This document shows, in pieces, positions 11,935-23,103 of a stretch of 64,000 nt of DNA. Source of the DNA: Chrysoperla carnea (lineage: Eukaryota; Arthropoda; Insecta; Neuroptera; Chrysopidae). The stretch covers positions 16,650,640 to 16,714,639 of the forward strand of contig NC_058342.1 in assembly GCF_905475395.1 (NCBI RefSeq), given 5' to 3'. The notes below the pieces were generated by a model. That model did no database searches. It had not been told where the DNA came from and saw only the letters and a list, made by a program, of their open reading frames with translations. The number at the start of each line of letters is the position of its first letter. Within the stretch, counting starts at the first letter, position 1. Position numbers and translations under genes: made by a program.

Positions 11935-12690
11935 GTGCTTAAAACTGCCTTTATAGTGTCTGATTTCATATCAACCCCATTTGATAATATAAATTGGGTG
12001 AAAGAAGTGAAATTTGATTTGAACTCCCTTTTCATCCTTTTAATGTTATCAAACTGGATTGATATGAAATTAGGTACAATAAACCAAGAACTTTTATATC
12101 AAATGGGAACCGTACTCTTTTACCTTCGCAGAAAAGCTCTTGAAATTTCAGTGCACTTAATTGCGTAATTTAGTTTGCAGATTGTTGCTCCGAAACTATA
12201 GTCCTGTAAATGCAGCCAGGCCCGTGCGCAAGGGAGGGGTTTTGGGGGTAAAAACCTCTCCCATTCAGAATCTGTTCACATAAATTTAGAACTTTAGAAC
12301 TCGGTACATTCTTTGGCTTGGTCTTTAAGTCGAGTACTTCAAACAGAAAACCTGAACCTTGGCGAGGCTATCGAACTAGCTGCGATGCTGCGAAACATAT
12401 TTTGATTGAAAGATATCTGTATTCAAATATTCAAAAAAAAATATATTCAAAACCAGGAGCGATATCTGTAATGAATACGACATAGAACAAAAGTTTGAAC
12501 CCCTTCCTTGGGAGCCTGAATGCAGCCATTTATGAAACGCATTTCCACTGATTAAGCTGTTCAAGTTTTTTCTACATTTGTTGATATTTATTGACTTTTT
12601 AATTTTGAAACTATTGACAGGATAACCGTCGCTTTTTTAGAGTGTAAGGGTATTTTAAGCGCATCGTGCCCATATGGGTGAATCCGCGCT
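11935..12690. repeat. Repeat patch including family E copy 2
   Basis: Bases 11990-12180 share blocks with 5090-5200. Bases 12195-12290 carry the 'tgcagccaggcccgtgcgc' and 'ggttttgggggtaaaaacct' region that reappears inverted at 38700-38790. Bases 12518-12560 repeat the 'tgcagccatttatgaaacgc' block of 10636-10660. It is a mosaic of fragments without coding potential. Confidence 0.45.
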
Positions 12691-12879
12691 TGCTTCAAAG
12701 CGGATTATTTTCCCAAATTTAAATAGTAGAAACTATAAAATATATAAGGCTGCTTACTTGTGGGGTGCTTCAAATACTAAGTTGATTTTTTTTAACAACA
12801 AAATTTTTTTGTTTTAAAATTCGTTTGAGGTAAAACGAGCGCCAAGGGAAGTTTAAACTTGTGGTTGAAATTATTTCTA

Positions 12880-13125
12880 CCTTATTTTCAACTTTGATGA
12901 TGAATTTTACTATAACTTCATGAATGTAGACGAAAAATTAGAATAAAATTTTTCGATACCTGCCTTAGTTTTCGAAATATCGAAAGCTAAATAATTAAAC
13001 AAAATTTTCAATTTTCGATAATTTGAAAATCACTTCAGATATTGAAAAATTTTGTTCTTACTTTTCGTCTTATATTGTCAAGTTATAACATAATTCACCA
13101 TCAAAATTGAAAAAAAAATATTTTT
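12880..13125 (-). repeat. Interspersed repeat family A, inverted partial copy
   Basis: The reverse complement of about 12890-13030 resembles 3560-3700, including the 'cgaaaactaag' and 'ttcatgaagttata' landmarks. The remainder is degenerate. Confidence 0.5.
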
Positions 13126-13707
13126 TTAACTTTTGTCCCCACTACCATAACGTCCTTATTTAGTCGGGCATAACGGGTTTGTTTTGTTTTACAATAATTT
13201 ATTAAGATTTTAAATTTAATTTAAATAGAAATTTTAAATTTTTTTTAATTTCTACCGATTAGTTTTGGAGAAATCTATGAAAACATATCAACCATATACC
13301 GTTAAACCATAAAAACAATGTTAAATATGCCTCCTTTTGAAGTCATTTATATATTTAAGTAATCAGGCAAACCCTGCCCCCCTTTAAAATTTTCAAAATT
13401 GATTTATACTTAGTTCAGCTTCATATAAAAAAAATCAAGCCTTTTAACCAAAATTGTCCCGACGCTCGTACATCATAAGACAGAGCAGCTGAAAAAATAA
13501 TTTTTGTGTGTGCAAATAAAGTAAACTTTTCGATATGTTTTTTTGGGTACATGCTTTAAAAAATGTTCATGTATACATTTGTGTCGAAAACTGAATTCGG
13601 ACCCAAAATTTTTTACATATCTGAAATTTTAGGGCAATTTTAAGTCTGTTTTTAATACAAAACGGGGATAGAAGTTTTTGTGGAATCATTTGTGGTGTTT
13701 TTATCAA

Positions 13708-14222
13708 TCTCTATATATTATAAATGCGAAAGTAAGCATGTTTGTTTGTTTGTTACGCTTTCACGCTAAAACTAGCGAATGGTTTTTAATGAAACTGTAT
13801 AACAATATAGCTGATATATCAGAATAACACATGAGCTATAATTTATAAAGATATATTAATTAAAAAAAAAAAAAACTATAAATTAATTTAATTTGACATT
13901 ACCATACAGATTTCTGTAAAAGTAGTCATTTGACATTACTATAAATTACAGATTTCTGTAAAAGTTGTCATTTGACATTACCATAAATTACAAATTTCTG
14001 TAAAAATAGTCAATATAAAATATTTCACGTCCATCTTTTCTGATCTACTCAATGAATAATTACGACTATTTACATTTAAAAAAATAGAAAATCATACAAA
14101 TATTTTACCTGTGTAAAACAATCCTTACCATTATTTCAAGTGTTATAGAAAGGGTATAAGCGAAAGCAATCTTTACTTATGTTTACTTTTAAACCCAGCG
14201 AAGCGGGTGGGTATCACTCTAG
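13708..14222 (+). mobile_element. Non-autonomous Helitron
   Basis: The element is 515 bases long. It starts TCTCTATATATTATAAATGC after an A and ends in CTAG before a T, as expected for Helitron insertion between A and T. A GC hairpin (CCC-A-GC, loop GAA, GCGGG; 14194-14207) lies 11 bases before the CTAG, the usual place for the Helitron 3' hairpin. The start block with 'gttacgctttcacgct' is common in arthropod Helitrons. No Rep/helicase sequence is present, so it depended on a partner element. A three-unit tandem repeat sits inside it. Confidence 0.8.
13891..14011 (+). repeat. Three-unit tandem repeat inside the Helitron
   Basis: Units of about 37-42 bases each begin 'tttgacattac' and contain 'atttctgtaaaa' followed by 'gtca'. 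The first unit lacks a 'taaatta' stretch present in the other two. Confidence 0.7.
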
Positions 14223-14339
14223 TATTATATATAATTCCTCAAAATTTTTGTTATTGCCCAAAGGTCTTGAATTGATAAAGTGCGTCCGGATCTTTATGAG
14301 TGAAAGTCTAAAAAGACTTGTTTTCAAGGGAAATTTAGG

Positions 14340-14560
14340 GATAGTTTTTTATTCTTATTTTCAATCAAAATATTTGAATCACTCAAAATTTGTTGGTATT
14401 CAAAAAATTATTTTATGTAACCAAATTCTTAGAACAGTTAATTAATATAATAAAATATACATTTAATGAATAAATTTATTATTTTACCAAATATAGACAG
14501 TAATGATGAGTCGCACTAGTCGTGAATCGTCCGTCCGCTTCATTAAAAATGCCAAAACTG
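14340..14560 (+). repeat. Interspersed repeat family F, copy 1
   Basis: It is shared with 17060-17290. The landmarks are 'aacagttaattaat', 'accaaatatagac', 'gtaatgatgagtcg' and 'tagtcgtgaatcgtccgt'. The pogo-like element starts just after it. Confidence 0.65.
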
Positions 14561-14565
14561 TATTA

Positions 14566-15839
14566 CAGTGCAACCATAATATAACGTACCTTAATATAAC
14601 GAATTCCTCGATTTAACAAATTTTTCGTAATATCCTTGAATTGTCCCCCTTGAATGGCGAACATTTTTTGCGAACAACCTCTTTATAACGAATTTTCAAC
14701 CATCAGAAATAAGTGTACGTATTTTTAATTAACGAATTTTGTAAGCCCAAAAGCTTTTTATACCGTTCCAAACAATATATGACCCTTAATCTCATAGTAA
14801 GGTCTCTCAGTTGTTTTAAGTAAACCATTAAAGGCTTCAAGTATATTTATCGGTATATGGTTTCTGTGCGATCAAATTAATCGTTCAACGGGTGATGTAA
14901 GAGCTTATTTGTGTTTAGTAACAAAAATATTAATTTTACTGCTTAATTTCAACGTAAAACTTCTTTTTTTGTATTAGTTTTTTCCGGCTGGCTGTTTTTA
15001 CTCTTGGCTTTTGTTGACTTTTAATAATATAAGAACACATTTTCATAGGCATATAATAAATTTTAAGGTCAGTTTTTAGGACAAAATTCAAATATGTCGT
15101 TACTGATAAAATGATCCCCTTTATATACGCTAAAATGATCCCTATTTTGTGTGTAAGATTATAATAGATAAAATAATCCCCCCCATCATGTACCGGGTCT
15201 TGAATGTGTTGATTTAGATGAATTTACCAGTGATTTTTGTTTTCATACTAATCATTGATGCAATGTAAAAGAACAGTTAATATTTTATGTGAACTGTTTG
15301 ATAAAAAATGCAATGGGATCATTTTACCCACTATCTTTACAAGGTCGGTAAAAACGATCCCTTTTGAGAAATATTGAATAGTTCTAAAAATTTGAACAGA
15401 TCAAAAGAAATTTACATACCAATATTGTAATATTTGAATAAAGAACTCGAAAATATTTGGACGTTGTACATATGTCAAATAGTTTGTTTATAAATTACAT
15501 TTTTTCTAAGGAGGATCATTTTAGACCACCTTACCCTATGTGATTCATGTCGCGAGAGGTTCCGATACGTTTTTTTCGTAAAACAATCATTATTGTTTGT
15601 TAGAAAGTAATGTAAACACTGTCGCTCGTCACTCTTGTTAAAGATTCAAGTTGCAATGGCTCGGAAACGAAAAAGATGTTCCTTATCAGTCGCAGAAAAG
15701 CGAAACATTATTAATTACCTCTATATAACAAATTTTAGACCAACCTAACTTCAACACATCAAGCCTCAGTTTAACAAACTACTTAATATAACGAATATTT
15801 ACTTGTTCCCTTTCGATTTGTTATATCGTGGTTGCACTG
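14566..15839 (+). mobile_element. pogo/Tigger-like element, internally deleted
   Basis: The ends are CAGTGCAACCATAATATAAC and the complement ending GTTGCACTG, each flanked by a TA duplication (14564-14565 and 15840-15841). This TIR type and TA target are those of pogo/Tigger elements in the Tc1/mariner group. The 1274-base interior keeps only the very start of a transposase frame near the right end. Bases about 15100-15540 contain several 'aaaatgatcc' motifs in both orientations and look like a separate inserted fragment. Confidence 0.75.
15656..15720 (+). pseudogene. N-terminal scrap of a pogo-type transposase
   Basis: From the ATG at 15656 the frame reads MARKRKRCSLSVAEKRNIIN. This resembles the first helix of the CENP-B-type DNA-binding domain in pogo/Tigger transposases (basic block, then a Leu-Ser..Glu-Lys helix). 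After about 22 codons it runs into the right-terminal sequence of the element, so almost the whole protein was lost by internal deletion. Confidence 0.5.
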
Positions 15840-15841
15840 TA

Positions 15842-16514
15842 TTAGTCAAAACGTCCAATTCAATCATAGTCTGAGAGTTACAGGTCTATAAAACCCGTAA
15901 TTTAAATTTCAGTTTTAATCAATATACTCTTGTAAACTATCCTTTTTTACCCGACTGCGTGACGCAAAGCAGTGGCAATCTGTTTATCAGTTTATATATA
16001 TGTTTATGTATGTTCATTGTACACGTGGACCGATTTTAATGATTCTTACGTCAATCGATTTGTATTAATCCTGCAAGGATCACTGAAGATATGGCAGTAA
16101 TGATAATTCAATATGGCGACATTAAAGTCTAAAGGCATCTGTAGGAAATCAGCGATTTGTCAAAGTGTTTAGATTGTTGGACATTGTGGTTCAAATACAG
16201 CTAGATAACTCTGACCCATGAAATCCAAAACTTTCTTAACCCAAAGAAAACATTTGTCTGCAATGGTTGCTTTCAACTCATATTCATTGTAATTGATTTT
16301 GTGTCATGCCTGTATGATTCAAATATTATTTTTGAAATTTCGCCAGTTCAAGATGGAGGGATAACTTCCCATACAGCCTCCTCAGCACACCCATCACGAT
16401 GATTCTTCCCCCTTTAAAGGTAGGACAAAATATTAAATACTTATTTTTCGAATTTTTTTTTGAGTAACCCTTTTTTTAAAGATTGTTTCTAAATAAAAAT
16501 ATATTTTTTTTAAA
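15842..16514. other. Intergenic DNA with one repeat trace
   Basis: Bases 16030-16120 ('gaagatatggcagtaatga', 'ttcaatatggcgac') match the tandem block at 52420-52670. Otherwise nothing was seen. Confidence 0.45.
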
Positions 16515-16870
16515 TTTTAGTATATAAGTACCATGGGCGTAAATAAGAGGACTAAAAGAGGGCAATGGCGCCCCTAGTAAAATTTCCTGGCTAACTCAAA
16601 AATTTTTTTTTGATAAAAGATTGTTTCTAAAGACTTTTTTAATTTTAGTATATAAATGCCATGGGCGTAGGTAGTTGGAGTAAGAGAGAATAATGGCGCC
16701 CCTAGTAAAATTTCCTAGCTACCTCAATGATTATTGATTTCTAGCATTGCTTTTTTTAACGGCTAAGAGCTTTTCTTTAAGTTTTTTGAGAATATTCGCA
16801 AGTGGCCACCATGGGTGTAGATAGAGGAGGTAAAAGTGGGGCATGCATCCCAAAGAAAACTTCCTGGTAT
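16515..16870 (+). repeat. Tandem array, about 115-base unit, three degenerate copies
   Basis: Units start around 'ttttagtatataa', continue with 'ccatgggcgta' and end with 'aatggcgcccctagtaaaat' then 'ttcct'. The first two copies (16515-16625 and 16640-16740) are close. The third (about 16800-16870) is diverged. Confidence 0.65.
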
Positions 16871-17059
16871 TGCTTGTTTTAAAAGGCAAAATTTACAGTG
16901 ATTCATAAAAAAACTGTTTGTCATCTCCTTCCAATTTAAATTGAAAAAATCTCCGATTTTTGGATATCTAACCAGTATTTTATATTTTCTAATAAAATAA
17001 TATAACCCTCCTGCAGCTGCGTAGGAAATCATGACTATACTCCTGTATTAAAAAAATAC

Positions 17060-17290
17060 TTTTATTATTATTTTCGACCAAAATATTTCAAATAAAAGGT
17101 TTATTTATTCAAAAAAGTTTTATGTAATCATCAAACTCTTTAAACAGTTAATTAATTTTAAAAAATATAAATAAATACATAAATTTATTATTTAACCAAA
17201 TATAGACGGTAATGATGAGTCGGTCGCATCGGTCGCCTAGTCGTGAATCGTCCGTGGATGTGGTCCCATCCACCTTATTAAAATTAAATA
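17060..17290 (+). repeat. Interspersed repeat family F, copy 2
   Basis: A second copy of 14340-14560. It contains an extra 'gtcgcatcg' duplication beside the 'cctagtcgtgaatcgtccgt' landmark. Confidence 0.65.
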
Positions 17291-17399
17291 ATAATAAAAT
17301 ATAAAAACGTAATGATTCCACAACACTTTCATTCTTACATTACATATTTGATCCACCGGTTTTGTTGGTAGCTAAAAATTTAAATTTTACAGCTATTTT

Positions 17400-17720
17400 T
17401 ATACCATGTATATATGAAATATATCGTAGTATATTAAATTTAGTCCCAAGTTTGTAACGCTTAAAAATATTGATGCTATGAACAAAATTTTGGTATAGGT
17501 GTTTATAAAATCACTTAGTCCATTTTCGGTTGTCTGTCCGTCTATCTGTCAACATGATAATTCAAAAACGAAAAATGTTGTCAAGCTGAAATTCTTACAA
17601 CGTGCTCAGGACGTAAAAAGTGAGATCGAGTTCGTAATGAGCAATATAGGTCAATTGGGTCTTAGGTCCGTAGGGCCCATCTTGTAAATCGTTAGAGATA
17701 GAACAAAAGTTTAAATGTAA
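17400..17720 (+). mobile_element. R1 element fragment
   Basis: It matches the interior of the 5463-6277 element from 'accatgtatatatgaaata' through 'gttagagatagaacaaaag'. Both terminal inverted repeats are missing. The GTCT array is two units long. Confidence 0.65.
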
Positions 17721-17854
17721 GCAAGCCTCTTTTCAGCGTTTTCATAACTTTAAACTTCAGTACAGTGTCTTCAAATAGGCCCCCCCATTTTCATGCCGAA
17801 ATATTGTATTTTTTGCTATTTTTATGTCTTTGAACATCTTTACAACCAACAGTG

Positions 17855-18080
17855 ACAACCAAAAATACGAGTAAGACAGAGAGACAACATTTTTTTTCTA
17901 CCTATCTCATTACTATAAGAGAAACTAAGATAGGTAGACGATTCTTATACCCGTCTCGCTTCCTCCTCTATGAGCAATGAGGTCTTGGATAAAGTTTATA
18001 CAATAAAGTTTATGGCACCCAATAAAGTTATAACAACAGTTGCTTTGTCTTAAAATAACTCGCCTATGACTGCTCTAGAC
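17855..18080 (+). repeat. Interspersed repeat family B, copy 2
   Basis: A direct copy of 1215-1490 with small indels. It directly precedes the family G element. Confidence 0.65.
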
Positions 18081-18094
18081 ATTTAATACTCCAA

Positions 18095-18725
18095 ACATGC
18101 TAGTTTTTACAGATACTCTCCTAATAAATAATCTAGACATATAATTGCTATTTTTATTAAATGTTCTCCTAATATGAATTTAAGAGCTTTTGATTTTTTT
18201 CACCACTTTTCTACAAAATTTTGTGTTTGTTGTTTATAGTCACGGTTACAGGGTAGCCACGAGTTACGGTAACCACGGGAGCGGAATTCACTGGTCGAGT
18301 TAGTAAAAAATATCATTGAATTGAAAAAATAGTAATGACTCCGATTTCAGTTTCACCAACGTTAATGTGGCCCTATTGAAATGTAACAGAAAAAAAAGTC
18401 CTATTTTAACAAATCCTCTTCCTGCACTCTAAGATCCATTATCTCGAAAACGTCGGAGATATCAGCAAAGTGTAGAGCAAAAAAAGTCTTATCATATTAC
18501 CAACCATCCAACGGTTAGGATTTTTACATAAAATTCACGCCAGCCCTAGACTATATATGATTTTTCAACTAAACAAATTTTTATATATATATATAAATTC
18601 ATACAAAGATATTAATAAATTAAATAAAAAATATAAAATTTTCCGACTTTGATAAAGTAATAATAACTTTTTTTTTTTAAATATTGGTCAGAGTTTCTAC
18701 GGGTTTTCTCACGGGTCGAGCTAGT
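18095..18725 (+). mobile_element. Family G repeat, Helitron-like 3' end, copy 1
   Basis: About 580 bases are shared with 47383-47960. The stretch from 'cttatcatattaccaaccat' to 'gataaagtaataataact' is almost identical. Copy 1 carries two 'acgggtcgagctagt'-type ends, at about 18290-18302 (decayed to TTAG) and 18711-18725 (CTAG then T). Such ends are Helitron-like. The order suggests one element inside or next to another. Confidence 0.6.
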
Positions 18726-19395
18726 ATTACTTAATGATGTAGCTATGATGTTCACTTGTTTTTTTCTCGATTACAACAGCTTCTGTTCTATCTTTTTTTA
18801 CAAATTGTAAATGAAAGCTGATAAAATAAAAAATAACAAAAACTGTATTATTTAAAAATATCTGTGTTCATGCATGAATTATTTTTCATGACACCATCAC
18901 CATTAACCATCACTATCCATATCCACCAGTGACTACTGAAGTACTGACTGAAGTCAGTGTGGTTGCTGTAATCAATGTTAAATATATAATATTATAATGT
19001 TTAACGGTATGTTACAATAAGGTTCTTAGGAAATAATATTATTAAAAAATAAATATATTTATAAAAAAAAAAAAACTTTTCTTATAATTTCTTATGGCCA
19101 GGTAATAATACTTTTATATATGATGGTCAGTGGGCAAATAATTTTAATCGTTGAAATATACAAATAAACTAGATAGGTTTATTTTGTTTCATGATTATTC
19201 AAATTAAAAAAGCCTTCATTTCTGATAAAAAAATAACAATATTATACATATATATAACATTCACATAGATCAATTTGATATTTTTAATAAATTAATTTTT
19301 TTTTTTTTTTTTTATAAATTAAGTTATTTTGATTTTTACTATATATTTGGTTTACTTAAATTAATATTATTGTTTTATAAATTTATTTGAAAAAG
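18726..19395. other. AT-rich intergenic DNA, nothing recognised
   Basis: It contains T and A runs and no supportable feature. Confidence 0.35.
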
Positions 19396-19600
19396 TTCAT
19401 CCTGTGACATCGGTAACGCTTGAATCAGATTGCCCTTTGGCAAAGGCTTCCTCTGCCATACTTTTCTTTTTGCGGCTTCTCTTCTCCATTGTGATCGAGC
19501 TGTCTTCGTAATTTCTTCTTCCCAGATTTTTTTTCTGTCGCCCCTTCTTTCTGTTACTCTCACGAAGACACCACATAGTGATTACATGATTTTTATACTC
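19396..19600 (-). pseudogene. LINE reverse transcriptase C-terminal remnant
   Basis: On the minus strand one frame reads like KIWEEEITKTARSQWRREA then KRKVW, and a second frame continues AEEAFAKGQSD to a stop. This is the shape of the C-terminal tail of many insect endonuclease/reverse-transcriptase proteins ('RPKKRW..DI...W...A..R..W....EAF'). A frameshift separates the two halves. The usual Gly-Arg-Pro before the first block is degraded. The stop is followed by A/T-rich sequence, as at a LINE 3' end. Only this tail remains. Confidence 0.6.
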
Positions 19601-20178
19601 GCACACAAATGTTTGTGCCCATAAATACAAGGGCGTAGCCAAAGGGGAGGAGTGCAAGTAGGCGCCGCTTCCTCCCTCTAGAGATTCACAAAAAAGGTTC
19701 AAAAGCACTTATACTTGCTTTGAAAAAGTAAAATTCTACTTAATTCAAAATTTCAGTTATCGAATAAGTTTAGCTACCTACAAATTTTCAACCGCCCATC
19801 TTTTATCGGTTTTGAGAAAAAGGGAACAAAATTTTTGCCCTAATTTATCTAAGTAATGGGCCATTCTGGCAAAACAAAGTACAAGGCAACGGACTCGCTG
19901 ACACGGAAAGCGGATCATAAATACTCCTCTCTTTAAAATATGACTTTTCTCCCCTCCGGGCGTAAAGTGTCGTCCTGCTGTGCTAAACGAAGTTGTCGCT
20001 ATCCGTCGAGCAGAAAAATTGTATACACACCACAAGCGCAAGTAAAGAATATCACAGATCTCATGTTTGTCACCTTCGGCTTTTGCTGCCTAGATATGTA
20101 ATATACTATTGTGGTATAAATAAAATACAAAAAAAAAAAATTTAAAGAAACTTCCGATACAAAATCAGGTCTGATCGA

Positions 20179-20355
20179 TTTCGATCGAGAGTTTTCTTAG
20201 CTATGTTTCAAGAAAATCTGCTGAGCCGTTTGAAGATCATCACCTCTTTTCTAATTGATGGAGGTTTTTATCAACAGTTAGAAAAGAGGTGATAATCTTC
20301 AAACGGTTCAGCAGATTTTCTTGAAATATAAATAAAAATACTCTCGATCAAATTA
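20179..20355. repeat. Foldback element, about 80-base arms
   Basis: The left arm (about 20179-20256) and right arm (about 20275-20355) are complementary. They include 'aagaaaatctgctgagccgt', 'ttgaagatcatcacctc' and their reverse complements, with a short spacer. Part of the arm ('agctatgtttcaagaaaatc') recurs at 40799-40818, and a related block lies at 23620-23680. Confidence 0.75.
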
Positions 20356-20984
20356 CCTTTCAAAAAAAAAAAAAAAAATTTGGAAAACACACATCTAACA
20401 GACGCATTAAACTTAGCCGGAGGTTAAACAGGGGGTTGAGAAGCAGAGAAGTTGCTTTTCTTAAAAGACTCATCCTTGAAACTAACTAAACTTACACAAA
20501 AATTTTCAATTCACAAATTTGAATGAGTAGGTGAGCAAAGTCTTCCAACGATTCAGTTTTATCAGAATGTAACGAAAAATATCTGAGTAACAAAGAATAT
20601 AAATCTTTTATATTTAGCAACGGAACCCTTAAACATGTAATAGCAGGTAAAACAAAAAGTTTCATTGAAAAGTATACAAAAATAATGAAAAAAACTATCT
20701 CAAAAGATGAAAAAAATGTACGGAACCCAGCTCTGTGAGTAAATAAGTAAGTCTAGTGAGTAAGATTTGTAGCTTGCGGTAAATTAAAATTGCTTCATTG
20801 TTGAGATCATCTTTTCAATTTTCAAATCATAAAATCGAGAAATCATTAAATCATAATTAGTTCCTTTCAAAAATATATTAAAACCTCTTCCCTTTCATTT
20901 TGTTGTCCTTGCATTAACTTCTAGTTGAAAAGCGAAGTCAAAACAATGCACAGAGGTTCCAACATAGGGCAAAAAAAATCCAAA
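20356..20984. other. Intergenic DNA, nothing recognised
   Basis: No coding or RNA signal. An A run lies at about 20363-20378. Confidence 0.35.
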
Positions 20985-21075
20985 CTTATACAAGGTGTTC
21001 TGTTATTGATAGCAGAAAATTATACAAGTAAATTATGTTTATCAAGACAAATGGAAAAAGCTCTTTATCAAATTT
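20985..21075 (+). repeat. Single end of the ACAGGGTGTTCT family
   Basis: It begins 'acaaggtgttctgttattga' and continues with blocks also present at 33165-33280, at the complement of 33640-33724, and at the complement of 50265-50360. Only one end is present. Confidence 0.5.
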
Positions 21076-21967
21076 TGATCTGAGGCCAAATTTAGGAGAT
21101 GTAGCTATGGGAAAAATATAAAGATTTCTGAATTCACAGACCTATGAAACTCATTAAATTAGTAGGTGTCACTTTAGAATATAGAGGGGACTATCAAAAA
21201 ACAATAATTGATAGTAAATTGATTTAATTAGGTGGCAAATACTAACAAAAAATTATTTTTGTCGTTATTTATACAGAAAAGAAAAACATATTTATCAAAT
21301 TATTTCACCAATAAAGAGGCACGTAGATGTGGGAGGTATCAAATTATACATAAATATAGATACGGGGGGGATTAAATTGTTTATTAATTTTAGTACATAT
21401 ACAGCAGATAATTATTAACGATAGGTAAAAAGTACATGCGGGTTCGATTAATGTTATAACCGATTTCGACTTTATTGACTGCTCAAAAAATTGATTAAGA
21501 AAATTAAAAAGTCTGGTCCAAAAAATTTTCTAGATTCGCACTTCTAACTAACGTTTCTAACATCGACCCTATTAAAATTTAAAAAGTATTTAATTGAAAA
21601 AATACAGTAAAAACAAGAAACCTTGAATTCATTTCCGCAAAAAAATTTATCAAATTTATTAATACGGTTTTGCAATCAATTGTAAAAAAAAAATCGAAAA
21701 TATTATGATTACCAAAACCGCACAAAATTTGATAATAATTTATTTTGGACATAAACATATTTCCAAAAATATATTGGTATTTGGTATAGATAAAAACGTA
21801 TGATTTTTTTTATGTCGCGTCCCCACTCTTCGACGAAGGATATGTAATTCTGGAAATAAAACGTTCATTTACGATCTCGAAATAACTTTGCGTGCTTTTT
21901 ATTTCTTTTAATTCATGAGTCACCGTAGTACTGTCATCAAACGGATGGACCAATAAATAAATAGTGG
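21076..21967. other. Intergenic DNA, nothing recognised
   Basis: AT-rich, with no supportable gene or repeat boundary. Confidence 0.35.
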
Positions 21968-22290
21968 AGTACATATGGGCGTGTCGTTGGGAAAAATTTT
22001 CGATTCGATTTCTTTGCATTGTTTTGGAATATTCCAAAGAACAAATTGTTAATAGCTCGGAAACAGTAGTCTTTACGAAAAAATCACTTGACCCAAAAAT
22101 GTAGCTCAATTTGGTTCAAAAAAATTGACCTTAGATGGCTGCCAAAAAGAAAATTGATTTAAAAAACAATGGGTCAGCTATTATCACCTAACAAATTATC
22201 GATCCTTATTAAGGGATGTCGTTCAAACGGAAATATGTAAAGAAATCGAATCGGAAAATTTTTCCCAATGGAAGCACCCGTATGTGCTTC
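21968..22290. repeat. Inverted repeat pair, about 55-base arms
   Basis: The left arm (about 21968-22025) contains 'ttgggaaaaattttcgattc'. The right arm (about 22230-22290) contains the complement, 'cgaatcggaaaatttttccc'. The spacer is about 205 bases. It is probably a non-autonomous DNA element. Confidence 0.65.
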
Positions 22291-22654
22291 ACTATAAAAT
22301 GTGTCACATATGTTAAGCTAATTAGATCATTTTATGAATACTTATATGCATGTACAGAATGTTTCGTAAACGGCGTGGATAAAATTTATTATCTAGTGAT
22401 TGAATCGAGTAATTACGGTTTCTCGGAATGAAAAATTTAATTTTTATAAAATTCAACAAAAAATACTAAAATTACGAATAAAATTTTTCGGAATTTCGCT
22501 TAATTTTAGAGAAATCGAATCCTAACGATCAAAATTCATTTAGTTATTTATTAATGTGGTCTCAAATACTATATTATTTAGATATGACTTTGACAAACGG
22601 ATCTATAGAGGGCCATCCGTTGTAATTGTCCCCTCCAAAAAGCAAGTGTGAATT

Positions 22655-23103
22655 AGTCATTGAAATAAATATGTACCACGATACTCGAAATAAAATTGTA
22701 TTTTAAGAGATTCTATTTAAAAAATATAATTAAAAAATATACAGCATACTTACATTTCGCTAAATATCGATATTTCGATTGCAATGCAACCATCATCAGT
22801 AGCTAAATTTATTCATATAACACATTACAAACATTTTTTACAAAATTGAAAATAAATATGTAAATTATTACTGTTACGCTTAAAGATACAATAAAAAATT
22901 ATCACCAAGTTGGAAAAATAAATTCCTCAAGACACCAAACTTTTTGTAAACATTTCATAACAAAATTGATTGCGTTGCAATCGAAATAGCGATATTTAGC
23001 GGAATGTAAGTCTGTTGTATGTTTGTAAATTATATTTTTTACATAAAATTTCTTATTATACAATTTTATTTCGACTATCGTGGTATTTATTTCAATAACT
23101 ATG
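22655..23103. mobile_element. Inverted-repeat element, about 140-base arms
   Basis: The left arm (about 22655-22795) starts 'gtcattgaaataaatatgta'. The right arm (about 22968-23103) is its complement, ending 'tggtatttatttcaataact'. Both arms contain the 'gctaaatatcg' and 'tttcgattgcaa' blocks. No coding sequence is seen between them. Confidence 0.7.
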
